Part shown: positions 18,497 to 29,604 of the stretch, piece after piece
Numbering within the stretch: position 1 is the stretch's first letter
Layout: each line of letters starts with the position of its first letter
Translations under genes and position numbers: made by a program
NCBI GenBank assembly: GCA_016712535.1
Contig: JADJQW010000002.1
Span: forward strand, 124,001-188,000
Direction: 5' to 3'
Length of the DNA: 64,000 nucleotides
DNA from: Flavobacteriales bacterium
GTDB taxonomy: Bacteria > Bacteroidota > Bacteroidia > Flavobacteriales_F > PHOS-HE28
Notes under the pieces: model-generated
What the model was told of the DNA's origin: nothing
Databases searched by the model: none
What the model saw: the letters and a program-made list of their open reading frames with translations, nothing else

Positions 18497-19515
18497 GAAA
18501 GAAAGGAAAGTTCGGAGCCGCTGCGCTTCTTCTCGGCTTTGCGGCAATGCTCGCGCTCCCGCTGATGCGCTGCGGCACCGATCAGCCAATGCGGTCGCAG
18601 GGCAGTGATGCCGCTCTCCCGGCGCTTCCGCCCGCACCCCTCTTCAATCCCGATAGCGCCTATGCTTTCGTTGCCAAGCAGGTGAGCTTCGGCCCGCGCG
18701 TACCTGGCACTCCGCAGCACACGGCCTGCGCTGATTGGATGGTGACCAAGCTCAAGGGCCATGGGGCCGAGGTGACCGAACAGAAAGGCACCGTGAAGGC
18801 CTTCAATGGCAAGGAGCTCCCGTTGCGCAACATCATCGCCTCCTTCAACCCGCTTGCGAAGGATCGCATCCTGCTGCTCGCGCACTATGACACGCGGCCC
18901 TTCGCCGATAAGGACGATGAGCGGCCTCACGAGCCCATCCTCGGAGCGAATGACGGCGGAAGCGGTGTGGGGATCCTGCTCGAGCTAGCGCGCCATCTCA
19001 GCGCCAAGGAACACGGGCCCGGCATCGACCTGCTCTTCACGGACGTGGAGGATTACGGCCAGCCCAGCGGTGCCATGGGAATCGATGAGAAGAGCGTCGA
19101 CACCTGGGCGCTGGGCTCGCAGCACTTCGCCAAGAACCCGCATGTCGCGGGCTATACGGCGCGCTTCGGCATCCTGCTCGACATGTGCGGGGCCAAGGAC
19201 GCGCGCTTCTACCGCGAGGCCCTCAGCATGAAGTACGCGCCCGCCATAGTGGCCAAGGTGTGGCGCACGGCTGGCGCCATTGGCCACGGCGACCGGTTCG
19301 TGCAGGAGACCAAGTTCTTCGTGGGCACCGATGATCATCTGCCCATCAATGAGCGCCTTCGCATCCCCACGATCGATATCATCGAGTTCCACGAGAGCAC
19401 CAATGCCTTCCACCCCAGCTGGCACACGCACGACGATGACATGGACGTGATCGACCCTGCCACGCTGGATGCTGTGGGCCGCACCGTGCTCGAGGTCGTG
19501 TGGAAGGAGCGTTGA
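18493..19515 (+). CDS. M28-family zinc peptidase, glutaminyl cyclase-like
   Basis: A 340-residue exported protein with an N-terminal hydrophobic segment (residues 8-25). The Cys following it sits in LMRC, a poor lipobox. The M28 fold is clear: HYDTRPFAD, GANDGGSGVGILLELAR, LFTDVEDYG and the final metal ligand in FHPSWHTHDDDMD. This arrangement, with the metal set D/H and TDVEDYG, is that of bacterial glutaminyl-peptide cyclotransferases, which form N-terminal pyroglutamate, rather than of aminopeptidases. In flavobacteria such an enzyme could process secreted proteins that start with Gln after signal cleavage. Co-transcription with cysS is inferred from the ATGA overlap. Confidence 0.85.
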
Positions 19516-19520
19516 CCAGC

Positions 19521-21254
19521 TCAGGGAAGCGCCGTGACCCGCGCCCCGGGCTCCAGTCCAGCCAGCACAGGCAGCTTCAGCCGCACGCGTCCAGCGCCTG
19601 ATTCGATGACCAGCAATGCCGGTGTGTATGCGTGGATGCTGACCTTGAAGGTCCCAGTGCCATCCGCCCTGCCCTCGGACCGCAACGCGCCATTCACGCT
19701 GAGCAAGCGCCATTGCGCGCCAGGCACAGCACCAGAAACCGACCAGCCGTCGGCCATGGCCACTGCACAGGCATTGCCGGTTCCGTTTGCCCAAACCGGG
19801 ACCATTGGCCCAAGCTCTTCGCTGCCATCCCAATCGGAGATGCGCAAACGGTAATACGCGAGTCCGTTGAGGGGTTCCCGGTCCATGAAGGCATAAGCGC
19901 GCTCCGAGACCGAGTTCCCGTCGGCTTGCACGCTTCCGATCGGATCCAAACGGCTTGGCTCCGGGCCTCGCTCGACCATGAACGAGCGCGTGCCTTGTTC
20001 CGATCCCGTGCGCCACCGCAACGCAACGCCTTCCTGTTCGGGCGTGGCAGTGAAATCAAGCAGCTCCACCGGCAAATACGCGCAGTCAAGTGCTGTAATG
20101 GCGAATGAGGATGTGTTGGCTACGGGACATGCGTTGTCGGTGGCTTGGAAGGCGATGCCTATCGGGAAAGCCCCTGCCGTGGCGGTCCAGCACACCGTGG
20201 CTGTAACGGGATTCGTGCCGGTCGTGGTGAATGTGGCCCCCGGCAGGACAGCCGCTGCATTGGAGGTCACCGTGATGGATTGGCCAGGATTCGGGTCGCT
20301 GAACTGCATCGAGACACAGAAGCTATTGCCGGAACATGCAACGAATGTTCCAGGACCGAACGATACGCCATTGGTACCGCTTGATAGTCCGATCGTCGTA
20401 GGTGGGGTACCGTCGCAGACCACCACAGCGAACATCAGATCGCGCATCACTGTACCGATGAGCTGGCCTCCGCTGGTGAATGATTTCACTTGGACAACCA
20501 CCACGAAATAGCCGGTGATCGTTGGGAAGAAGCTGAGCTGGCCGGTGACCGGGTTCAGGACGATGCCGGGAATCGGCGCTGTCGCCGAGTAGCCCGGATC
20601 GTAGGTCACATTGGTAGGCGCAGGCATGCCGAAGCGAGCAGAAATCAGGCTGTAGCTCAGCAGGTTCCCATCAGGGTCACTAGCGCCGAGATTGTACGCC
20701 ACCGGCTGGTTGACGCACACATACGGGATGCCCACGTCATTGAATACTGGCGAATTATCGCACAGGCCGCCCGTGTTGTTCAGCGTTGCAGACACATACA
20801 TGCCGGGGGTGAACATCACGTTCTCGGTGGTGTTCCGGCAGCAGGTGTACCAGTCGATCGTCCAAGAGTTGCAAGGCGAAAGGAAGAGGGTGGTCTGGAA
20901 CCGGTACTTCCGGAAGCTCGGCTGCGTACCGCCATTGCACGTGCTGTTCGCTGTTTGCGAAGGGCAGAGCTGCGACACCTCTGTGACCGAAACAGGCGTG
21001 AGGTTGGAAATGGTGAAGCTCACGCCGCAATTGTTGCTGAAGTTCAACGAATGCGGAGTGATGGCTACGCCTGCGCAATCCAAGAACAGGTCGAGGCTGA
21101 TGCGGTACTGGTTGCCACCCAAGCACTGGTAGCTGATGCTAGCGCCGGAAAAATGGTCAGCGCGCATCTGCGTTGCACAGAGTATCGGAATCAATACCAG
21201 CAACCGCGCAAAATGCGCCCTACATCGATGATATGCGCGTTGCAGAGCCAGCAT
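19521..21254 (-). CDS. Secreted/surface protein with Ig- and cadherin-like modules
   Basis: A 577-residue exported protein; signal peptide around residues 15-31. The N-terminal 270 residues are Cys-rich (at least eight Cys) and include SDPDGNLLSYSL, NPVTGQLSFFP and VMRDLMFAVVVCDG, the same module as in the surface protein at 36654-39278. After an Ig-like stretch a FN3-like part follows (PVELLDFTATPEQEGVALRW), then a C-terminal beta-rich region. A short sorting-type tail is not obvious, and the final residues PGARVTALP are not typical of a type A signal. The gene ends 6 bases from the convergent peptidase gene. The function is unknown; adhesion or matrix roles are only inference. The base composition looks less GC-rich than that of the neighbours. 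Confidence 0.7.
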   Translation of the reverse strand: MLALQRAYHRCRAHFARLLVLIPILCATQMRADHFSGASISYQCLGGNQYRISLDLFLDCAGVAITPHSLNFSNNCGVSFTISNLTPVSVTEVSQLCPSQTANSTCNGGTQPSFRKYRFQTTLFLSPCNSWTIDWYTCCRNTTENVMFTPGMYVSATLNNTGGLCDNSPVFNDVGIPYVCVNQPVAYNLGASDPDGNLLSYSLISARFGMPAPTNVTYDPGYSATAPIPGIVLNPVTGQLSFFPTITGYFVVVVQVKSFTSGGQLIGTVMRDLMFAVVVCDGTPPTTIGLSSGTNGVSFGPGTFVACSGNSFCVSMQFSDPNPGQSITVTSNAAAVLPGATFTTTGTNPVTATVCWTATAGAFPIGIAFQATDNACPVANTSSFAITALDCAYLPVELLDFTATPEQEGVALRWRTGSEQGTRSFMVERGPEPSRLDPIGSVQADGNSVSERAYAFMDREPLNGLAYYRLRISDWDGSEELGPMVPVWANGTGNACAVAMADGWSVSGAVPGAQWRLLSVNGALRSEGRADGTGTFKVSIHAYTPALLVIESGAGRVRLKLPVLAGLEPGARVTALP

Positions 21255-21314
21255 GGCCTTTCGCCAATAACGAGTAAATATAGTGGGCCTCAGCTATTTA
21301 TACGCAATCCCCTG

Positions 21315-21354
21315 AAAAAGGCTGCCCCGAACCGGATATCGGAACGGGGCAGCC
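21315..21354 (-). terminator. Rho-independent terminator of the FG-GAP protein gene
   Basis: A perfect 10-bp stem (CGGGGCAGCC/GGCTGCCCCG, arms 21320-21329 and 21345-21354) is followed on the minus strand by TTTTT at 21319-21315, and it lies 18 bases past the stop codon at 21372. Confidence 0.85.
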
Positions 21355-21371
21355 GGTACGGTACGTTGTGG

Positions 21372-23366
21372 TCAGAGCTTGGTAATCCGCTCCTTCCAAG
21401 TGCCGCCAGCCGTGACCAAGTGCAGCACATATGAACCCGTGGCCAAGCGGCTTACATCGATGACGCCGTCTGCGGCGTTCGCGCGCAGAACCACCCGGCC
21501 AGCACCATCCAGCAAAATCGCCGTGGCCCCCGAAAGCTCACCAGCTATGGTGATGCGGTCCGATGCAGGGTTCGGGCTCAAGGTGTACGCCCCGGCGGGA
21601 AGCTCAGCGACTTCGGTACTGAGGCTCTCCGTGACATCGAGCACCTCGTTCACAGCAACATCGGTGATCACATCCACGGTACCGCTGGGCCAATACACCG
21701 CCACCTGCTCCACCAATTCGTCGTCACCAAGTCCGAAATGCGCGCCGAGGAAGCTCATGTACCGGAAGCCATCGCCGCTCTTGATGTCCCGAATCTGGGT
21801 ACCTGATGCACTGGTGATCGCCACCCGAGCCCCGATGCCGTTGACATTGCTCAAGGTGCCATGCAGGTTCACCCGAAGCCAGTTGTTGCCGTTGCCGGTA
21901 TTCAGGCGAATAGTGCCGCCGTTGAGCACATCAAGGAATCCATCGTTGTTCAGGTCTGCGATCGGACCGCTGCCGGCGGTGACCACGATCGGGGTGAAGG
22001 TCCAGTCGCCGTTATTGAAGTGGATGGTGTTGCTGGCGCCCAGAACATCGACCCGGCCATCGTTGTTGAAGTCGTGCGCGACCCATTCGATGCTGGTGCC
22101 GCCGAACACATCGAAGCCGGAGCCGACGGTCATGTTCGAGAATGTCGCGCCATCGTTGCGCATGAGCTTGTGCCCGCCTTGCGCCATGGAGCTCGAACCG
22201 ATGAGCACATCCATGTCTCCGTCGAGGTCGAAATCGGCCCAGGCGCTGCTCCAGCTCAAGTGGTAATCGGCAAGCCCGAGCGGCGCGGCCACATCGGTGA
22301 AGGTGCCGTCGCCATTGTTCTGGTGCATCTGGTCCACGCTAGCAGGAGACTGGTTGCTGCCACGGCACTTGGCGATGAAGAGGTCGATCTTGTGGTCGTT
22401 GTTGTAGTCGATCCAGATGCTGCCGTAGTTGCCCCCGTCGGGCGTGTTGCCCAATCCGCCTTGGATGTAAGAGAGCTGCCCGGTTCCATCATTGATGTAG
22501 TAAACGTTAGGCTGCACATCGTGGCACACGAAGGCGTCGAGGTTGCCATCGTTGTTGATGTCCACGAAGTTGCTCCGCTGTGAGAACACGTACTGCGGGC
22601 CGCTCACCTCCGTGAAGCCGGTGCCATCAGCATTGGCCACCATGAAGGTCACCCCGCTGCCGCCGCCGTAGAGCAGGTCCAGGAAGCCATTGCCATCGAT
22701 GTCGCCGGCGGCCATGCTCCAGCTCGGAGTGTAATCCGCCGAGGTGGTCTCGTAATCCACCATGCTGAAGGTGCCATCGGGTTGCTGGTAGTGGACACGG
22801 ATGATCGTGGCCGTCACCGACACGATATCGTCGAAACCATCATTGTTCATGTCAACAGCGGCATAGGCATTCCCGCTCGTGCTGACGGCTTGGTTGGTGA
22901 AGCTGATGGCCGTGGGGTCCCAAGGCTGCTCACTGACGGTGAAATCGAATCCCGAGCTGGAATAGCGGTTGTCCCAAGCGATCAGGTAGCTCTGACCTGC
23001 GTAAGCATTAAAGATGGCGACGGTAAGCAGGCCGGCGCCGCTGTCGTCATCCCCACCTACGCAAGTGAGGCTGCCGCATGCGCCGCTGTAGATCTGCACA
23101 CGCGTGTCGGTATTGCCATTCTGCGTGAGGTCGCTGCTCACGGTCACGGTCACGTAGTCCGTTGCGGTGTAAACGAACCACTCGCTGCTGGTGGCCCCGG
23201 TGCCGCCGGAACTGCAAACGGGCGAGGGCACATCGGTGCCGATCACGGTATCGACCGTGTAGGTCATGCCTGCCAATGCAGGCAGTGGACTCGCGCAGGT
23301 GCTTTGCGCTTGAGCCCGCGCGATGGAAAGGACGGCGGCTAGCGCGACGAGGTAACGATGGTTCAT
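21372..23366 (-). CDS. Secreted FG-GAP/VCBS repeat protein with ASPIC domain and type IX sorting tail
   Basis: A 664-residue exported protein: signal peptide (MNHRYLVALAAVLSIARAQA), a jelly-roll-like region to about residue 150, then seven calcium-loop repeats of the FG-GAP/VCBS kind (DMNNDGFDD, DIDGNGFLD, DINNDGNLD, DYNNDHKID, DFDLDGDMD, DFNNDGRVD, DLNNDGFLD). An ASPIC/UnbV-like domain follows (NGIGARVAI, HFGLGDDELVEQV, VYWPSG). The last 70 residues form a type A sorting domain (LSPNPASDRITI to GTWKERITKL). The domain order is that of CRTAC1-like beta-propellers. The role of such proteins is unknown; binding at the cell surface is likely. The start at 23366 is chosen for the signal peptide. 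The next gene upstream ends 24 bases away, so they may be co-transcribed. Confidence 0.88.
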   Translation of the reverse strand: MNHRYLVALAAVLSIARAQAQSTCASPLPALAGMTYTVDTVIGTDVPSPVCSSGGTGATSSEWFVYTATDYVTVTVSSDLTQNGNTDTRVQIYSGACGSLTCVGGDDDSGAGLLTVAIFNAYAGQSYLIAWDNRYSSSGFDFTVSEQPWDPTAISFTNQAVSTSGNAYAAVDMNNDGFDDIVSVTATIIRVHYQQPDGTFSMVDYETTSADYTPSWSMAAGDIDGNGFLDLLYGGGSGVTFMVANADGTGFTEVSGPQYVFSQRSNFVDINNDGNLDAFVCHDVQPNVYYINDGTGQLSYIQGGLGNTPDGGNYGSIWIDYNNDHKIDLFIAKCRGSNQSPASVDQMHQNNGDGTFTDVAAPLGLADYHLSWSSAWADFDLDGDMDVLIGSSSMAQGGHKLMRNDGATFSNMTVGSGFDVFGGTSIEWVAHDFNNDGRVDVLGASNTIHFNNGDWTFTPIVVTAGSGPIADLNNDGFLDVLNGGTIRLNTGNGNNWLRVNLHGTLSNVNGIGARVAITSASGTQIRDIKSGDGFRYMSFLGAHFGLGDDELVEQVAVYWPSGTVDVITDVAVNEVLDVTESLSTEVAELPAGAYTLSPNPASDRITIAGELSGATAILLDGAGRVVLRANAADGVIDVSRLATGSYVLHLVTAGGTWKERITKL

Positions 23367-23389
23367 GCTTCCTTGGGTTTGGTTCAGGT

Positions 23390-24490
23390 TCAATTGCAGG
23401 GTCCGGGCAGCGAGTTTATCCATTCCGTGGCGAGTGCCACTGCTTCGGCGTGCACCACAGTGCGGCCAAGTAATGGCATCCTGACGGCTTCATCGGTGCT
23501 CGAGATGCGGTGGAGCAGCATGCTCCTGTAGGTGTTCGAGGGCGCCACGATGTATGTGAGCTGCGGCTCGCCAGGCAGCGGGTCCTCCGGTTCAACGCAA
23601 ACGCCGAGGTTCACCGGATTGGCGGTTTCCTGCCACGCGAAGCGCATGGGCCGGTAATCGCAGTGCTTGCCTTCGGAGTGGCAATGCGCGCAGTTCATGT
23701 CCACATAGGCACGGACACGGTCATTGAGCGAGGTGCCCGGATCGTCCCAGCGGGCCACGGGCTGCGGGGCGGGGAAGCCCGGCTGCAGGTAGCCGGCATC
23801 CACCCATTTCCCGATCTGGTCAGCGGGGCCGCTGGCATAATCCACCGTGCGCGCCAGATTGCGCAGCTTGGGGCCGATGGGCATGGCTACATCGTTCTGC
23901 TTGTGGCATGTGAAGCACTCGGCCCATGCCGGGATGCGGTATTGCTGGACGCGGTCGTTGCCCTGGTCATCGCGCCAAGTGAGGGGCACGAATCGGCCAT
24001 TCAGGTCCAGGACGGCTTCGGTCTGCTCGTCGTTCCAGACATAATCGGCGAAGAGCCATTGGCCATCGCGTTTGATCATCACACGCGTTTCAAGGATCCG
24101 CCTGGCGTTGGCTGGTTGCACGTTGTCGAAGTAGAAGCTCTTGATGAGCGCCGTGCCGTTCGGGAAATCGAGCGGGACATTGTCGCCCACGTGGCTTGCG
24201 CTGGTTCCGGGGGGCATCCACACGAATCGGAACTTATGCGCGTAATCGCTGAAAAGCGGCGTGATCACATCATATGGAAGCACCCCGCCATTGGGCTGGT
24301 GCGCGGCCATGGGCCCATTGAAGAAGCGGTACTGCGAGAGCGTGGGATAAGGCACTTGGTCCAAGTCCATGCTCACCGCCTCCTCCGGATCGGCGGGCGG
24401 CGCTGGCGCGGCCATCTCCGCGGGCTCATGGCGGCACGCCAGCACCAAGGCCACGATCGCGATCAAAGTCAGGAGCGTACGGCGGGTCAT
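23390..24490 (-). CDS. Diheme c-type cytochrome lipoprotein (SO2930-like)
   Basis: A 366-residue lipoprotein; lipobox LVLAC (Cys 19). It has two heme c motifs, CFTCH at 192-196 and CAHCH at 267-271, in a context (PAWAECFTCHKQNDV and VDMNCAHCHSEGKHCDY) that I associate with the SO2930 family of diheme cytochromes, originally a conserved-hypothetical TIGR family. The N-terminal half contains repeated FF/PLFSDYAHKFRFVW segments typical of that family. It should be periplasmic, bound to a membrane by lipid, and transfers electrons in an unknown pathway. In other bacteria the partner is a parallel beta-helix protein; here the downstream neighbour is the FG-GAP protein instead. Confidence 0.82.
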   Translation of the reverse strand: MTRRTLLTLIAIVALVLACRHEPAEMAAPAPPADPEEAVSMDLDQVPYPTLSQYRFFNGPMAAHQPNGGVLPYDVITPLFSDYAHKFRFVWMPPGTSASHVGDNVPLDFPNGTALIKSFYFDNVQPANARRILETRVMIKRDGQWLFADYVWNDEQTEAVLDLNGRFVPLTWRDDQGNDRVQQYRIPAWAECFTCHKQNDVAMPIGPKLRNLARTVDYASGPADQIGKWVDAGYLQPGFPAPQPVARWDDPGTSLNDRVRAYVDMNCAHCHSEGKHCDYRPMRFAWQETANPVNLGVCVEPEDPLPGEPQLTYIVAPSNTYRSMLLHRISSTDEAVRMPLLGRTVVHAEAVALATEWINSLPGPCN

Positions 24491-24503
24491 AGCGGCGAGG
24501 CGC

Positions 24504-24511
24504 CGAATCTA
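24504..24511 (-). promoter_or_regulatory. -7-type element of the diheme cytochrome gene
   Basis: Minus-strand TAGATTCG ends 13 nt before the start at 24490, in the divergent spacer with polA. Confidence 0.4.
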
Positions 24512-24573
24512 GGAGGTTGACGGCCCCGTCCGGGATGCCGTTGCTCATGCCATCCGAGCCTTCCCACCGAAAC

Positions 24574-24581
24574 TACCTTGC
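24574..24581 (+). promoter_or_regulatory. -7-type element of polA, near-leaderless
   Basis: TACCTTGC followed by CCCC and the ATG at 24586. The position excludes the longer in-frame ATG at 24517 as a translated start from this promoter. Confidence 0.45.
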
Positions 24582-24585
24582 CCCC

Positions 24586-27477
<2,892 letters not shown>

Positions 27478-27496
27478 TCGCCACGGCGAGCAACGG

Positions 27497-27504
27497 GACA
27501 TTTG
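27497..27504 (+). promoter_or_regulatory. -7-type element of the lipoprotein-secreted protein pair
   Basis: GACATTTG keeps the TTTG half of the element and ends 26 nt before the ATG at 27531. Confidence 0.3.
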
Positions 27505-27530
27505 AAGCGGATCTCTCCCGCACACAGCCC

Positions 27531-28424
27531 ATGCCCCACATGCTTCATCCGCGCAAGCTCCTGCTGCCGGCCCTCGTGCTCCTGCTTGCCGCTTGCGGCG
27601 GCGGTGAGCAGCCCAAGGACACCCTGCAAGCCCCCGACGCCGACAGCCTCGCGCAGAGCGAGCGCCAGAGCCGCACCAAGAAGATCTTCTACAGCATCCC
27701 CTCGCCCATGGAGACGGCCGCGCTGCTGAAGAAGGCCGGGGCCAGCTACAACAGCAAGATCCTCAACGACGTGAAGAACGTCGATACCTACACCGCTGCC
27801 AGCAAGCAAGCGCTCAACCTCGGCGTGTACGGCGCCGACCTCAGCTACGCCAGCGTCTTCAACCACACCCAGGAGAGCATCTTCTACACCAGCTGCGCAC
27901 GGCGCCTGGCTGATAAGCTCGGGGTCACCAGCGCCTTCAACGACAGCGTGATGGGGCTGATGGAGCAGCACCAGAACGACCGCGAGAAGATGCTCGACAT
28001 CATCAGCGAGACGTACTGGGACATGGACCGCTACCTGAAGGTGAACGACCGTGAGAACATCAGCGCGCTGATGATCGCCGGCGGATGGGTCGAGGGGCTC
28101 TACATCGCCACGCAGGTGGCCCGCACCAATCCCAGCGCCGAGCTCAAGCAGCGCATCGCCGAGCAGAAGCTCTCGCTCACCGACCTCGTCTCGCTGCTCG
28201 AGACCTACGGCGAGGACGAGACGTTGATGGGCGTTCGCTCCGACGTGAAGGCCCTTGCCGAACTGTACACCGAGGTGCAGGCCGGCGGCGGTGGCGTCAC
28301 CGCCACGCAAGAGAACGGGGTCACCGTGATCGGCGCTGAGGGCGGAGCCGCAACGCTCACCGATTCGCAGCTCAAGGCCATCACCGAGAAGGCCGCCACC
28401 ATACGCAACTCCTACATCAACTGA
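27531..28424 (+). CDS. Lipoprotein of unknown function
   Basis: A 297-residue lipoprotein with lipobox LLAAC (Cys 22) followed by GGGEQ, a sequence that favours outer-membrane sorting and possibly surface exposure in Bacteroidota. The mature protein is largely helical (IPSPMETAALLKKAGASY, NHTQESIFYTSCARRLADKLG, MEQHQNDREKMLDIISETY). It contains a recognisable conserved block, DLSYASVFNHTQE, that I have no family name for. The C-terminal region is a Gly/Thr-rich linker and a short helix. The next gene starts 8 bases downstream, so the two likely form an operon. ATG 27531 or 27540 would both give a signal peptide. Confidence 0.78.
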   Translation: MPHMLHPRKLLLPALVLLLAACGGGEQPKDTLQAPDADSLAQSERQSRTKKIFYSIPSPMETAALLKKAGASYNSKILNDVKNVDTYTAASKQALNLGVYGADLSYASVFNHTQESIFYTSCARRLADKLGVTSAFNDSVMGLMEQHQNDREKMLDIISETYWDMDRYLKVNDRENISALMIAGGWVEGLYIATQVARTNPSAELKQRIAEQKLSLTDLVSLLETYGEDETLMGVRSDVKALAELYTEVQAGGGGVTATQENGVTVIGAEGGAATLTDSQLKAITEKAATIRNSYIN

Positions 28425-28432
28425 TCGCCGCC

Positions 28433-28864
28433 ATGCTCCGGATCACATTCGCTTCGCTGCTGGTCGCAGGCATGATGCTGGCGGGAACCACGGCCCAGGC
28501 CCAGTGCAAATCGTTCGCGAAGAACAAGTGCGTGCCCGGCCTCGCGCCTTACAAGTTCAACGAGACCTTCAACGGTGCGCAGCTCGCGCCCGGCGATGAG
28601 GCCGAAGTGGCCCTCACGTTCTACAGCGGGCAGGAGTACCGCGTGATGGTGTGCGTGCACCAGATCCTCGGCGAGGTGAACTGGAAGCTCGTGGACCAGA
28701 ACAACAAGATCGTGTTCGAGAGCATGGCCGATGATCCGAAGCCCGCTTTCGATTTCAAGGCGGCCAGCACCACCCAGATGCGCGTGGTGGTATGGGTGCC
28801 CGAGCGCAAGACCGAGATGACGCATCTGGGCTGCGTGGCCATCATGGTCGGATTCAAGGAATGA
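28433..28864 (+). CDS. Small secreted protein of unknown function
   Basis: A 143-residue protein with a clear signal peptide (MLRITFASLLVAGMMLAGTTAQAQ). The mature part of about 120 residues is rich in beta strand pattern (GDEAEVALTFYSGQEYRVMVCV, NWKLVDQNNKIVFE, TQMRVVVWVPERK) with four Cys, consistent with a small disulfide-bonded or Ig-like domain. No sorting tail is present, so it should stay periplasmic or be released. It sits directly behind the lipoprotein gene and before a strong bidirectional hairpin. I recognise no family. Confidence 0.75.
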   Translation: MLRITFASLLVAGMMLAGTTAQAQCKSFAKNKCVPGLAPYKFNETFNGAQLAPGDEAEVALTFYSGQEYRVMVCVHQILGEVNWKLVDQNNKIVFESMADDPKPAFDFKAASTTQMRVVVWVPERKTEMTHLGCVAIMVGFKE

Positions 28865-28911
28865 GCACCGCATCCGCCGCTGTTGGCCCGTAAGCCGATG
28901 GCGCAGATGAG

Positions 28912-28935
28912 GAGCCCGGGCCGTAACCCGGGCTC
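28912..28935. terminator. Bidirectional hairpin terminator
   Basis: GAGCCCGGG, loop CCGTAA, CCCGGGCTC: a perfect 9-bp stem centred between the convergent secreted-protein gene (ends 28864) and response-regulator gene (ends 28951). The U tract is weak on both strands (TTCACTT on the plus strand). Confidence 0.7.
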
Positions 28936-28950
28936 TTCACTTGAAGGTGC

Positions 28951-29604
28951 TCAGCTCACCAGCCCGGCCTTGATCGCCAGCCGCACGAGGCCGGCCACGT
29001 TGTGCACGTCGAGCTTGCGCATGAGGTTGGTGCGGTGCGTATCGACCGTGCGCGGACTGATGAAGAGCCGCTCGCCGATCTCCTTGTTGCCTAGGCCCTC
29101 AGCCAGCGCGGCGAGCACTTCCACCTCGCGCTCGCTGAGGTCCTTGAGCAGCTCGCTGCCCTTCTTCGCCTCAACGCCCTGCCGGAGGAATCCTTCCATG
29201 ACGCTGCTGCCGAAATGCTTGCGCCCGGCCATTACCTCACGCACCGCCAGCAGCACCTCATCGCGTCCCGCGGTCTTCACCAGATAGCCATCGGCGCCAA
29301 GTTCCAGCGCGCGCTTCACAAGGGCAGGTTCATCGTGCATGGTGAGCACCACCACTTTCAGCGCAGGGTGCTTGGCCTTGGCCCGCTCAGTCAACTGGAA
29401 GCCATCCATCTCCGGCATGTCAAGGTCGGTGAGCAGCACGTCGACGCTCAAGTGGTCGAGCATGCCCAACGCCTCAATGCCTGACGGCGCGGTGCCCACG
29501 CATTCCACATCGGCGGCAGGCGCGAGCAGGTCGCGCAGGCCTTCGGTGATGATGCGGTGGTCGTCACAGACTAGGATGCGGATGACAGTGCTCATAGGGG
29601 TCAT
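28951..29604 (-). CDS. LuxR-type (NarL/FixJ) response regulator
   Basis: A 217-residue two-domain regulator. The receiver domain has the acidic pair in CDDH, the phosphoacceptor D60 in LLTDLDMPEMDG and the conserved Lys in GADGYLVKTAG. The C-terminal HTH of the LuxR type includes LSEREVEVLAALAEGLGNKEIGERLFIS and SPRTVDTHRTNLMRKL. It binds DNA as the output partner of the kinase encoded just upstream. Its start codon at 29604 overlaps the kinase stop (ATGA); an alternative start is Met4 at 29595. The target genes are unknown. Confidence 0.95.
   Translation of the reverse strand: MTPMSTVIRILVCDDHRIITEGLRDLLAPAADVECVGTAPSGIEALGMLDHLSVDVLLTDLDMPEMDGFQLTERAKAKHPALKVVVLTMHDEPALVKRALELGADGYLVKTAGRDEVLLAVREVMAGRKHFGSSVMEGFLRQGVEAKKGSELLKDLSEREVEVLAALAEGLGNKEIGERLFISPRTVDTHRTNLMRKLDVHNVAGLVRLAIKAGLVS

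Noticed and set aside
23390..23423. Coding overlap between the FG-GAP and diheme cytochrome genes
   Set aside because: It arises only if the FG-GAP gene starts at 23423; the signal peptide start at 23366 removes the overlap.
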